From positions 1 to 30,209 of the forward strand of contig NZ_CP033927.1 of assembly GCF_003815775.1 (NCBI RefSeq): a stretch of DNA of 30,209 nucleotides. The letters are read 5' to 3'. A model generated the notes under the pieces. The model was not told the origin of the DNA. It saw nothing but the letters and a program-made list of their open reading frames with translations, and made no database searches. Source of the stretch: Chryseobacterium joostei (GTDB lineage: Bacteria > Bacteroidota > Bacteroidia > Flavobacteriales > Weeksellaceae). Shown here piece by piece: positions 7,367-13,676 of this stretch (position 1 is the first letter of the stretch; every line of letters begins with the position of its first letter). The position numbers and the translations under genes were made by a program.

Positions 7367-8513
7367 ATACATACTTTTCATACTCTTTTGACAGTTCTTC
7401 GGGAAAAGAAGTTGCCATCCATTCCATTTTTTTTGCGAGGTCTGGCGTTGCTGTACTTTTATGAAAATCTATATATGTAGTCCTTTTACTATCAGAGTCT
7501 CTCTTACTATCTTTCAGCCATTCTGAATAATTATGCTTTAATTCAGCTAACGGTAAAAACACGGCTTCCGGGTATCTTCTTTTATATGCTGCTAATAACA
7601 AATTTCTTAATAAGCCTTGTTTCACTTCTTTCCAGGCTTTCTCTCTTTCTACTTTATTTAAAGGTTCATTTGCTCCAGTTTCTAAATGAAATTTTATTCC
7701 ATATTCAAATTTATGATTGGGTAATGTAAACCAGGAAAATGAGACCCCTTTATTCTTTAAGTCCGGAAGTTCAAGTAACTCTGAAAAAGCCTTTTTAATT
7801 TTTTTCTTAATATAACTTGCTTCATTGCTATCAATTCCTAGAATTGTCTTAATTTCATCAAAATCAAGTTCTTTTATACTTTTGTTATTACCCACCATTT
7901 GATTAATGGTGTCTTTAATCTTAAAATAAAGTCCATCATTATTTTTTCGTGTAGAAATTTTCAGAGAATTAATATTTACATCAAAAAATAGAAAAGATAG
8001 ATTAGCAATGAATTTTTCACTTAGTTCATAGTCATATACTTTTTTAAAAGTCTTTCCTACTTTTACAGTTCTTATATTCAAAGAAGTTATGAATTGGATA
8101 CTATCAACTCCCTCTCCCTTTTTATATTTTGCTATTTTGGTGTAATAAAACTTTCCTTTTTCTTTTGGAAAATGGAATATATCTGTAAATAGACAATACA
8201 ATGAATTTTCAAAAACTGATTCAAAAACAGGTATTTCTGCAGCTTCTAATTCTTCTATTGAATTTTCTCTTAGTTGTCGTGGATTTTTATGTTTAGTCCA
8301 AATTACATGCTGTGGCTGTAAATTGAATTCTTTACAAAACTTTACAGGGTCTAAAACTCCATTACCAAACAAATCATGTTGATGCTGATGAGCTAGGTAG
8401 ACGAGTAATAAAAACATTAGTTTGCCATCATCCAGGCTGTATTTTTTAAAATGTAGATAATGATATGAAATATTTTTATCTACTCTAACCATATTTGTTG
8501 TGAATGCTGTCAT
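7365..8513 (-). CDS. repB: Plasmid replication initiator, Rep_3-like
   Basis: This 382-residue protein is predicted to bind the adjoining iterons and open the origin. It has the two-winged-helix layout of Rep_3/RepB-type initiators. The first domain is in about residues 10-150, including the helical LDDGKLMFLLLVYLA region usual at the start of these proteins. The second is about 175-280, with the FDEIKTILGI helix, a positively charged helix (ASYIKKKIKKAFSELL) and a wing ending SFSWFTL/KFEYGIKFHLE. The C-terminus (about 290-382) is basic with several Trp and Arg residues (KRRYPEAVFL, WLKDSKRDSDSKR). The iterons lie just 3' of the gene, the last one overlapping its stop codon. The start is the only ATG consistent with the conserved N-terminus. 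A perfect palindrome (8549-8562) and a -7-like box lie in the upstream region and could be its control site. Confidence 0.85.
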   Translation of the reverse strand: MTAFTTNMVRVDKNISYHYLHFKKYSLDDGKLMFLLLVYLAHQHQHDLFGNGVLDPVKFCKEFNLQPQHVIWTKHKNPRQLRENSIEELEAAEIPVFESVFENSLYCLFTDIFHFPKEKGKFYYTKIAKYKKGEGVDSIQFITSLNIRTVKVGKTFKKVYDYELSEKFIANLSFLFFDVNINSLKISTRKNNDGLYFKIKDTINQMVGNNKSIKELDFDEIKTILGIDSNEASYIKKKIKKAFSELLELPDLKNKGVSFSWFTLPNHKFEYGIKFHLETGANEPLNKVEREKAWKEVKQGLLRNLLLAAYKRRYPEAVFLPLAELKHNYSEWLKDSKRDSDSKRTTYIDFHKSTATPDLAKKMEWMATSFPEELSKEYEKYV

Positions 8514-8531
8514 TTAATAATTTTTTTTTCT

Positions 8532-8601
8532 TATATTTGTATCACAAAGAGATAATTATCTCACTTAATAAAAACCTGGTCATTTTTGTGGCTGGGTTTT
8601 T
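8532..8601 (+). ncRNA. Candidate small RNA or regulatory hairpins upstream of rep
   Basis: A perfect -7 box (TATATTTG, 8532-8539) on the plus strand is followed by GAGATAATTATCTC (8549-8562), a perfect palindrome that would form a 5' hairpin. After it comes a terminator-like stem from AAAACC (about 8571) to GGTTTT (about 8599), ending in six Ts. In the plus-strand RNA the stem has 12 pairs including three G-U wobbles; the same positions would be A-C mismatches in a minus-strand RNA, so the hairpin fits plus-strand transcription better. The predicted RNA (about 8543-8601) is about 60 nt. No -33 TTG is seen at the right distance. Alternatively, the palindrome is an operator for rep and the stem the terminator of the minus operon ending at 8602. 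Confidence 0.45.
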
Positions 8602-9144
8602 TCATGGAAAATTAACAGTTGGTGAAGTTCCATCTTCATTAGTCCTGGTAATAAGAATTTTTTCTATCCTAATTTCTGTTAACTGAATTTCCTCCGGAGC
8701 AACTTTATGCCCTTTATCTATAAAATAACTCTCTAACTCTTTTTTTCCCTGTTCTATTGCCTTATCAAAGATATTTTCGATTATAGTAATATATTCTTCT
8801 GTACATTCTAATATAACTTTATGGGAGAAAAATAAATTCCTATTTACAATAGCTGTATGCCTAGAAAATGGGAAACGAACAAATAAGCCTGTTTTTCCTT
8901 TGTTTTCTTGTTTTTGCAGGTATACCCTCACTGCCTTTATTTGAAAGGTCGTATTATTCTTAAAAGTACCTATAATCTCTTTAGTCGTCTTTCTTCGTAC
9001 AGTCCAAAATATCCATTCATCTTTATACTGAGCTTTTACAAATTTTTCAAAGATAAATAGTCCTCTATTTAAACTATTATATGGAACTGCAGGACCACTT
9101 TTCAGCTTTACTATAGCCTCATAACGTTTGTTCTTATCTGCCAT
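8602..9144 (-). CDS. Hypothetical protein, last gene of the partition operon
   Basis: This protein (180 residues from MADKNK, or 186 from an upstream ATG at 9160-9162) is unrecognised. It is soluble, basic in the N-terminal half and beta-rich in the middle: alternating hydrophobic strands (WIFWTVRRKTT, FQIKAVRVYLQ, GLFVRFPFSRH, VILECTEEYITII) are followed by an amphipathic helix (FDKAIEQGKKELESYFI). It contains no obvious catalytic motif. Either start overlaps the upstream gene (9134-9379), so translation is coupled. I prefer 9144 because MADKN gives a normal soluble N-terminus and the upstream codons encode LFYYG, an overlap artefact. It lies downstream of parA, which does not establish a role in partition. 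Confidence 0.65.
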   Translation of the reverse strand: MADKNKRYEAIVKLKSGPAVPYNSLNRGLFIFEKFVKAQYKDEWIFWTVRRKTTKEIIGTFKNNTTFQIKAVRVYLQKQENKGKTGLFVRFPFSRHTAIVNRNLFFSHKVILECTEEYITIIENIFDKAIEQGKKELESYFIDKGHKVAPEEIQLTEIRIEKILITRTNEDGTSPTVNFP

Positions 9145-9379
9145 ACCATAATAAAATAGCATTTAACAAAATCATAAAACCTGCTACTATACACATATTG
9201 AAAATAAATTTTTTCTTCGTTATGGTACGTTCTGCAAAACTTTTTCCCTGAAATGCTAGAGATGCAATCATTACAATTATGGAAATAAAAATCAAAAAGT
9301 TTTTCCCATAAAAGTTATATCCTAAAAACATGCTTATAATTAAAATTAATGCTATTATAGGCGTTATAATTTTTCCCAT
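9134..9379 (-). CDS. Small two- to three-TM membrane protein
   Basis: This 81-residue protein is almost entirely hydrophobic. One membrane segment spans about residues 5-22 (IITPIIALILIISMFLGY), a second about 28-44 and a third about 62-78 (CIVAGFMILLNAILLW), with a basic loop between them (ERTITKKK). There is no signal for cleavage. Its ATG (9377-9379) follows the stop of the preceding gene by 2 nt and its own stop overlaps the next gene. Function is unknown; possibilities such as surface exclusion or holin-like action cannot be told from sequence. Confidence 0.65.
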   Translation of the reverse strand: MGKIITPIIALILIISMFLGYNFYGKNFLIFISIIVMIASLAFQGKSFAERTITKKKFIFNMCIVAGFMILLNAILLWYGR

Positions 9380-9381
9380 TG

Positions 9382-9717
9382 TTAAATTTTATTTTTAGTT
9401 TTATTTTTAATTATATCTATTAGTTCTGAGAGAAATATGATTAATGTATAAAAGGGTAAAAATCCTAATGTTATTCTACTAACCCAGGTATTTTCGTTCA
9501 CACTTAGATTTATTTCATCTGAGTTGTTAACTAATGAGTATAATATTATAATTTGCAAAATGATTGAAAGGAGATTAAATTTTTTTGAATTTAATATTGT
9601 ATTCAAATTATACAGAATGATTAAGATATATGCCATTTGCAAAAATTGAGCTTTAAATAAGTCTGCAAACATACCTACCATGCTAAATATTGCGTTGAAA
9701 ATCTCACCTACTTCCAT
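9382..9717 (-). CDS. Small membrane protein
   Basis: This 111-residue protein has three hydrophobic stretches: about residues 7-40 (FSMVGMFADL and FLQMAYILIILYNL), 47-65 (LLSIILQIIILYSLV) and 80-100 (ITLGFLPFYTLIIFLSELI). It ends in a short Lys/Asn-rich tail. Its ATG at 9715-9717 lies inside the last codons of the upstream gene (10-bp overlap), which supports translational coupling in the parA operon. No family is recognised. Confidence 0.65.
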   Translation of the reverse strand: MEVGEIFNAIFSMVGMFADLFKAQFLQMAYILIILYNLNTILNSKKFNLLSIILQIIILYSLVNNSDEINLSVNENTWVSRITLGFLPFYTLIIFLSELIDIIKNKTKNKI

Positions 9718-10187
9718 ACTATCTCCTTATTATTTTTTTTAATCAGCTCTACCATTTCCGAGATCATGTCTAACCTGGAATATTTTATTAATCCCTCTTC
9801 CATTATTCTATAATAAAGAAAATCATTAATCATTTTCACGGAATCCGAAGGAAGGTCTATTGAACTATTTTTTTTTGGTCTTTTATCAGTTCCTCCCCTG
9901 GGTCCTGTTGAAAGTTTAACTTTCGGCATATCACGTTTTATCTTATATTTCTCCTTTAGTAATTTAAGACCATAAATAAAAGCTTGAGACTGTGAATAGT
10001 CTGTCTTCTTTTTTGTTATCATGTGAGTCCGGAACCTAAACAGCGCTTCCCAATCGTCCTTATACATATTTAAAGAGATTTTTACTATTTCATTGTCTTC
10101 ACTCTTCTTGTTTATCTCAGGTGATTTATTCAATTTTAAATCATTAATTTCCTGGTCAAAGCCCTCTATTTTAAAAGTATCATCCAT
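9708..10187 (-). CDS. Probable ParA partner, ribbon-helix-helix DNA-binding protein
   Basis: This 159-residue protein directly follows parA with a 1-bp overlap of stop and start (shared A at 10187). That is the usual arrangement of a type Ib partition operon, in which the second gene encodes a small centromere-binding protein. Residues about 36-80 look like a ribbon-helix-helix: a short strand (VKISLNMYKDDW), a helix (EALFRFRTHM) and a second helix (SQAFIYGLKLLKEKYK). A second, similar segment occurs at about 112-150 (SIDLPSDSVKMINDFLYY and DMISEMVELIKKN), so it may carry two such units. The middle is basic (GPRGGTDKRPKK). It is not a ParB with the HTH_ParB fold. The role comes from context plus fold pattern; I do not see a clear centromere repeat next to the operon. 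Confidence 0.65.
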   Translation of the reverse strand: MDDTFKIEGFDQEINDLKLNKSPEINKKSEDNEIVKISLNMYKDDWEALFRFRTHMITKKKTDYSQSQAFIYGLKLLKEKYKIKRDMPKVKLSTGPRGGTDKRPKKNSSIDLPSDSVKMINDFLYYRIMEEGLIKYSRLDMISEMVELIKKNNKEIVWK

Positions 10188-10933
10188 TAGAATATTTTTT
10201 CTATTATTTCGTTTGCTAAATTTTTATAGTCTTCACTCGCTCTTGACTTTGGAGCAATCTGAAATACTGTTTTTCCCGCCGTTTTAGCCGTCTCAACACT
10301 TTCGTCAATTCTTACCATTGAGCTAAAAAAATACCCTTTTCCTTCTTGCTGTGCTAATGGGGAAAAAGTCTTGAACCTTCGATTCCTTACATTAACCCGG
10401 TTAAAGAAAAATCCTAGAAGATTTAATCCTGGATTAAAATCCTTTTTTATCCTTACAATCTGTGGTAATAATTCGTTAATACCATCTACTGAATATTCTT
10501 CCGGCTCTATTGGAGAAATAACCAAATCACTACTACACAAAGCAATTTCACCTAGTTTCATCTTTCCATTTAATGGACTTGGGGGACAATCAATAATAAC
10601 CAGGTCAAAAGGAAATTTTGAATTCAAATAGTTTAATCTTTCCCTTAAGTCAGTACGTTGATAATCCTCTGCAGATATTTCTCTACTACCTGATAGAATA
10701 TAAAGATTTTCCCCTCTTTGAGTTAATCTGAAATCTCCTGTTTTATCCATAAAATTTTTAATGTTATAAGGAAAGGTTTTTTCAATTTTATATCCTTTTG
10801 AAAGGTTTCTTTGTTCGTCGAAGTCAATCAATAATACTTTCTTTCCTCGCTCAGAGAAAGCAGCTCCTAAATGTATTGACGTGGTGGTTTTACCTACTCC
10901 ACCTTTTTCAGTTATAATACTTATAATTTTCAT
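10187..10933 (-). CDS. parA: ParA-family partition ATPase
   Basis: This 248-residue deviant-Walker ATPase moves plasmid copies apart on the nucleoid. It has the KGGVGKTT motif (residues 10-17) with the signature lysine, motif A' around LLIDFDEQ (34-41), and a Walker B region DLVIIDCPPSP near residue 110. It also has the C-terminal arginine-rich region typical of ParA. There is no N-terminal helix-turn-helix, so it is the short (type Ib) form and autoregulation probably depends on its partner. That partner is encoded next with a 1-bp overlap. A hairpin (10960-10985) separates it from the upstream membrane-protein gene. No clear TAnnTTTG box is seen upstream. The family call is firm. Confidence 0.95.
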   Translation of the reverse strand: MKIISIITEKGGVGKTTTSIHLGAAFSERGKKVLLIDFDEQRNLSKGYKIEKTFPYNIKNFMDKTGDFRLTQRGENLYILSGSREISAEDYQRTDLRERLNYLNSKFPFDLVIIDCPPSPLNGKMKLGEIALCSSDLVISPIEPEEYSVDGINELLPQIVRIKKDFNPGLNLLGFFFNRVNVRNRRFKTFSPLAQQEGKGYFFSSMVRIDESVETAKTAGKTVFQIAPKSRASEDYKNLANEIIEKIF

Positions 10934-10959
10934 TGGTATATATTTTAAGTTTTTGAAAA

Positions 10960-10985
10960 CTTCAGCCCCGATTAAGGAGCTGAAG
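10960..10985 (-). terminator. Hairpin between the accessory block and parA
   Basis: CTTCAGC and GCTGAAG form a 7-bp stem around a 12-base loop just after the stop of the minus gene 10991-11278. On the minus strand it is followed by GTTTTC and more T-rich sequence, a modest terminator for the accessory operon. It could alternatively be a partition or control site in the parA leader. Confidence 0.6.
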
Positions 10986-10990
10986 ATATT

Positions 10991-11278
10991 TTAATTAATC
11001 TTGTCTTTATTTACTTTACTTTTTGCTTGTATATATATAACTAGCAATGATAATATAAAGAATAAAAGCCCTATAAAACCTGATAAAAACAATAGGTATT
11101 CTTTCCCTGTATAGAAGGCGGCTGTTCCTCCAATCCCTCCGGAATAATAAATACTCCTTTTATTAAGGAAATCATTGAATAGGTGAATTTTTCCGCCAAA
11201 GAAAACCAAAATAATATACGTTATTGTACAAATTGCTAAAACGCTTATACAAATATTTCCTATTTTATTCATATTCAA
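10991..11278 (-). CDS. Small membrane protein
   Basis: This 95-residue protein has two clear transmembrane helices, about residues 7-28 (ICISVLAICTITYIILVFF) and 60-85 (LLFLSGFIGLLFFILSLLVIYI). A glycine-rich loop between them (YYSGGIGGTAAFYTG) faces the periplasm if the basic ends are cytoplasmic. The C-terminus is lysine-rich. It begins 9 nt after the stop of the upstream gene, so it is the last member of the minus run that starts at 12435. No family is recognised. Confidence 0.65.
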   Translation of the reverse strand: MNMNKIGNICISVLAICTITYIILVFFGGKIHLFNDFLNKRSIYYSGGIGGTAAFYTGKEYLLFLSGFIGLLFFILSLLVIYIQAKSKVNKDKIN

Positions 11279-11287
11279 TTTTTATTG

Positions 11288-11509
11288 TTAAAATCTTTCA
11301 ATTATTATACACTGTTTTTCTTTCGACTGTTCCCAATCTTGGCCAACTTTTAATTTCCATTCCTGACCATTAACATCTGTAAATAAAACAGTATTATTTT
11401 TTTCAGAAAGTAAACCAACAAATCTCTCTCCTACTTCTATAGTAGAACCTTTTTCTTTTTTTCCTGTTAGTCTCACTACTTCAAAGACTACATAAACTTC
11501 TTTTTCCAT
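11288..11509 (-). CDS. Small hypothetical protein
   Basis: This 73-residue soluble protein looks all-beta: alternating strands (YVVFEVVRL, RFVGLLSE, TVLFTDVNG, EWKLKVGQDW, CIIIERF) would fit a small barrel, but no family is recognised. A perfect 18-bp-arm inverted repeat containing the shared GTTAAATAACT motif lies about 30-70 nt upstream of its ATG (11507-11509), so it probably has its own control site inside the accessory block. Confidence 0.65.
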   Translation of the reverse strand: MEKEVYVVFEVVRLTGKKEKGSTIEVGERFVGLLSEKNNTVLFTDVNGQEWKLKVGQDWEQSKEKQCIIIERF

Positions 11510-11540
11510 TGTATTTTGAATGTTTAAAATTAATAAAATA

Positions 11541-11578
11541 AATCAAATAATTTAGTTAAATAACTAAATTATTTGATT
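11541..11578 (-). promoter_or_regulatory. Perfect 18-bp inverted repeat carrying the shared accessory operator motif
   Basis: Two 18-bp arms (11541-11558 and 11561-11578) are exact reverse complements around AA. The centre reads TTTAGTTAAATAACTAAATT, the same core seen at 12078, 13649 and 14271. It lies between a stop codon (11585) and the next minus gene's ATG (11509). Being all AT with no T-run outside the stem, it fits an operator better than a terminator. Confidence 0.6.
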
Positions 11579-11584
11579 GTAAAT

Positions 11585-11878
11585 TTATCTTTCTCTTGGA
11601 AAGCATAGAACTGAATTCTCAAAGTAGAATTTCATTTTATTGGCATTGCATCCAGGCAGCTCAATAGTACTCCAAAAAATCTTGTTATAATTCCCATCAT
11701 CCAGGACAATTGTAAACTTACTTTTGTGTTTTCTTTTGATTCTCCATACCTGGAACTCTTCTCTTTTAATTACTTCCAACTCTTGAAGCTTTACGATTGC
11801 CCTCATAAGAATTGTTGAATTTTGGTCTATCAAAAATCTTTGCAAACCGCTGGTAATATAAAATTGGGCTTTCTCCAT
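11585..11878 (-). CDS. Small hypothetical protein
   Basis: This 97-residue basic, soluble protein is of unknown function. The N-terminus looks helical (FYITSGLQRFLIDQN and TILMRAIVKLQELEVI); the remainder is beta-rich (FQVWRIKRKHKSKFTIVLDDG, NKIFWSTIELPG, KFYFENSVLCF). Its two Cys residues do not form a metal motif. It follows the 58-residue gene (11890-12066) by 11 nt in the same direction. Small basic beta proteins are common in plasmid leading regions, but nothing here identifies a known anti-restriction family. Confidence 0.6.
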   Translation of the reverse strand: MEKAQFYITSGLQRFLIDQNSTILMRAIVKLQELEVIKREEFQVWRIKRKHKSKFTIVLDDGNYNKIFWSTIELPGCNANKMKFYFENSVLCFPRER

Positions 11879-11889
11879 TGTAATATTTT

Positions 11890-12066
11890 TTAGTCCTCTA
11901 ATTCTGTAAAATATCCATTTAGCGAAGTTGCTTGATAAGATAAATATTCCTCAGATTCATCTGCTTGAACATATTCTATATTATCTCCTGCAGATAAAAA
12001 TTGTTGCTCACTCATTACTGAATACTCATCATTTTCATGGTCGAAAATTAAATAATACGTTTCCAT
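11890..12066 (-). CDS. 58-residue acidic protein
   Basis: This short gene starts at ATG 12064-12066 (METYYLIFDHENDEY) and ends with TAA at 11890-11892. The product is very acidic: Asp and Glu make up over a quarter of its residues, and there are almost no basic ones (VQADESEEYLSYQ). Small, strongly acidic plasmid proteins can mimic DNA, as Ocr and ArdA do, but there is no recognisable homology and this is only a suggestion. The gene has the shared GTTAAATAACTTAA motif 12 nt upstream and is followed closely by another minus gene, which supports it being real. Confidence 0.6.
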   Translation of the reverse strand: METYYLIFDHENDEYSVMSEQQFLSAGDNIEYVQADESEEYLSYQATSLNGYFTELED

Positions 12067-12077
12067 TATTTAAAATA

Positions 12078-12099
12078 TTTTGGTTAAATAACTTAATTA
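12078..12099 (-). promoter_or_regulatory. Shared accessory operator/promoter motif, copy 2
   Basis: GGTTAAATAACTTAATT lies 12 nt upstream of the ATG at 12066. It differs at one base from the copies upstream of ssb (13649) and of the gene at 14243. It overlaps the last codon of the upstream small gene (12097-12195). Confidence 0.6.
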
Positions 12100-12195
12100 A
12101 AAATTAAACTTATCTACTGCCATTATCAAAATTACTGCAGCAAATAAAAGAAAGATACCCATTCTAGGGCTTAAAGTGTCTTGGTGTGGTTTCAT
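12097..12195 (-). CDS. 32-residue single-TM peptide
   Basis: The ATG at 12193-12195 opens a 32-codon frame, MKPHQDTLSPRMGIFLLFAA and on through VILIMAVDKFNF, ended by TAA at 12097-12099. It has a short polar N-terminus and one hydrophobic helix (about residues 12-27), the form of a small inner-membrane peptide. Its start lies 3 nt after the stop of the preceding minus gene (12199-12435), so it is probably translated by coupling. Its size makes it easy to miss; the tight spacing is the main support. Confidence 0.5.
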   Translation of the reverse strand: MKPHQDTLSPRMGIFLLFAAVILIMAVDKFNF

Positions 12196-12198
12196 GAC

Positions 12199-12435
12199 TT
12201 ATTTTTTTTTGGTTAATTTTTCTAGCTCTCCGGATTTATTGTTGATGATAAAATCTAAAGTTCCTACTTCTATTGAGTTATTAGGAATTTCATCGTTATC
12301 AATCATTTCCTTAGCCCTTGCGTTGGCTTCTTGCTTATGAGCGTTGTAACCTTGCTCATAACCAATGTAAAATTCTGCGGTTAAAATAGATGCTCCTATT
12401 ACAATACCGATTAGTACTAAAATTGTTCTTTTCAT
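12199..12435 (-). CDS. Small membrane-anchored protein, first gene after repeat copy 1
   Basis: This 78-residue protein has one N-terminal hydrophobic helix (residues 4-24, ILVLIGIVIGASILTAEFYIG), either a membrane anchor or a signal sequence without a clear cleavage site. A polar helical region (HKQEANARAKEMIDNDEI) and a basic end (LEKLTKKK) follow. It is unrecognised. It is the first gene downstream of the 592-bp repeat copy 1: its ATG (12433-12435) is 20 nt from the repeat end. The next small gene begins 3 nt after its stop. Confidence 0.65.
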   Translation of the reverse strand: MKRTILVLIGIVIGASILTAEFYIGYEQGYNAHKQEANARAKEMIDNDEIPNNSIEVGTLDFIINNKSGELEKLTKKK

Positions 12436-12454
12436 AGTAAATTAAATTTTGGGG

Positions 12455-13046
12455 TTATATTTTAAAAATTATTTGCTTTGTTTTCGAGGACAATCTGTTT
12501 TCTCTGAGAGATGGAGAGTCCTTTTGAAAAAGCATACTTAATGCTGTTTTTTTTGTTGTTCCGGTGATGTCAAAGAACGCAGCTCTTATTTACTTGCTTC
12601 GTTACTGAGGATTCGTTTTTCTGTGCCAATTAACCATGAAATTTTCTAGGGCTAAAAATGGGAAAGGTGTCAGGCGTAGTTTTTTGTGGAAGGTTTGATT
12701 TTTTTTTTAGCCAAAAAAAAAAATTGAATACCCAAAAAACTATCTAGCAGAAAAATTTTTATCACTATAAAATTTCAAATTTGCACAAAGAAAATCGTTA
12801 TCATTCAGTAACAAAGAAGTGAGTGAATAAGAGCTGCAAGGGTTCTTTGTATCATCAACCGGGGCGACAAAAAAAACAAACATTAAGGCTTTTTCAAAAG
12901 AGGACTTTCCATGATTAAAAAAATTCCAAAACTTAAACCAGGAAGGGAAAGGAGGGGAGGGTTTAGGTTTTGTCCTTATGGATTCCGGGAGAAGTTTTCC
13001 CTGGGGACTTAGCCAGGGAAAAGCAAAGGGAAATTTTCTTCCGGAT
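12455..13046. repeat. 592-bp direct repeat, copy 1, with giant foldback
   Basis: This segment recurs almost unchanged at 14791-15382. By eye the only differences are one T in the TTTTT run at the start, a two-base change near 12502, and one A in a poly-A run. It does not encode a plausible protein. Within it, 12511-12911 is a giant imperfect palindrome centred near 12711. Exact blocks in the left arm reappear as reverse complements in the right arm, in order: TTTTGAAAAAGC, CTTAATG, CAAAGAAC, GCAGCTCTTATT, GTTACTGA, TAGTTTTTTG, and a poly-T facing a poly-A. A purine-rich G-run tract follows (about 12940-12962), then a perfect 10-bp stem (TTTTCCCTGG 12995-13004, CCAGGGAAAA 13013-13022). It lies directly upstream of the minus gene run beginning at 12435. 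Confidence 0.9.
12464..12494 (-). promoter_or_regulatory. Candidate minus-strand promoter at the edge of repeat copy 1
   Basis: On the minus strand ATTG (12494-12491) is followed after 19 nt by TAATTTTT (12471-12464), one base away from TAnnTTTG. The spacing is correct for the Bacteroidota housekeeping promoter. It lies just outside the foldback and about 29 nt before the ATG at 12435. The same sequence is present in copy 2. Confidence 0.45.
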
Positions 13047-13282
13047 AAAAAACACAATAGCGAAGGGAGAGCTGGGGGATTGTGGACTTTTCTTGAAAAT
13101 AGGGAAAAAAGGAGAGGGAAAAGAAAGGCGGTTTTCCCATTTTTCATTTATTTATAGCTCAGCGATCCTGACGAAATTTTTATAGAAAAATTATGACAGG
13201 ATTGCTATCCTTTTTAAAGCGGGCTAGTCCATTTCGGACTATTCCCTAAAACTTAAATAAAGCCCTATTTAGGGCTCTATTT
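13047..13282. other. Non-coding region with nick-like hairpin, between repeat copy 1 and ssb
   Basis: No gene is seen here. It begins with a purine-rich stretch (13060-13130), followed by a strong interrupted hairpin at 13163-13205: outer arms ATCCTG (13165-13170) and CAGGAT (13197-13202), inner arms AATTTTT/AAAAATT around ATAG. ATCCTG is the core of the IncP/MOBP nick sequence; here it occurs on both strands of one hairpin, and on the minus strand it is preceded by AGGATAGC, an extra small inverted repeat. A third hairpin, TAGTCC-ATTTC-GGACTA, lies at 13225-13241. The hexamer ATCCTG also occurs by chance elsewhere in coding DNA, so oriT is only a candidate reading. Confidence 0.45.
13261..13276. 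terminator. Terminator downstream of ssb
   Basis: AGCCCTA and TAGGGCT form a 7-bp stem with a 2-base loop, directly after the ssb stop (13283). T-rich sequence follows on both strands. Confidence 0.75.
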
Positions 13283-13615
13283 TTAAACTATGTTGCTAAC
13301 TATGAAATTCACATTAGTATAGGTTTTTTCATCCTTTGTGGTTGTTGATATTTCTATCTTATTACTTTCCACAATGATTTTAGTACCTTTTTTCAAACTG
13401 TTCAATAATTGCTCCGGTGTTTCTCCGGAAGTCATCCACCTAACACAATTATAATACTGTGGTTCATAGATGGTTTTTTGATTTTGGTCTTTCTTTGCTG
13501 TTGGGAAGTTGTGAGCCACTGTGAAGTTTAAAACTCCTTTGTCTTCCGCTAGTTTTCTGAATGTTGCATCTGCAGTTAAATGACCGTCAAAAACAACGTG
13601 AAATAAATTTGCCAT
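13283..13615 (-). CDS. ssb: Single-stranded DNA-binding protein
   Basis: This 110-residue single-OB-fold SSB coats single-stranded DNA, probably protecting the transferred strand in the recipient or replication intermediates. Family features are the start ANLFHVVFDGHLTADATFRKL, the GVLNFTVAHN strand, the aromatic YYNCVRW block near residue 55, GTKIIVES, and the final strand VNFIVSNIV. Odd feature: the protein stops right after the OB fold and lacks both the flexible linker and the acidic DDDIPF-like tip that recruits partner enzymes in chromosomal SSBs, so it may be a coating-only form. It is the last gene of the run downstream of repeat copy 2, has the shared GTTAAATAACTTAA motif 34 nt upstream, and is followed by a terminator. 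Confidence 0.9.
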   Translation of the reverse strand: MANLFHVVFDGHLTADATFRKLAEDKGVLNFTVAHNFPTAKKDQNQKTIYEPQYYNCVRWMTSGETPEQLLNSLKKGTKIIVESNKIEISTTTKDEKTYTNVNFIVSNIV

Positions 13616-13648
13616 AATTGATTGATTTTAAAGATTAAATATAAAATA

Positions 13649-13670
13649 TTTTAGTTAAATAACTTAATTA
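13649..13670 (-). promoter_or_regulatory. Shared accessory operator/promoter motif upstream of ssb
   Basis: AGTTAAATAACTTAATT with flanking ATATTTT lies 34-55 nt upstream of the ssb ATG (13615). It is identical over 20 bases to the copy at 14271 and one base off the copy at 12078. The core AGTTA-AA-TAACT is an inverted repeat, so a dimeric regulator is plausible. Confidence 0.65.
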
Positions 13671-13676
13671 ATTTGA

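Noticed and set aside
12740..13147. 135-residue minus-strand open frame inside repeat copy 1
   Set aside because: It runs through the foldback and the G-run tract, has low-complexity Pro/Ser/Phe content, and has no coupled neighbour. The same stretch in copy 2 diverges past the repeat end, so the frame is not shared by both copies.
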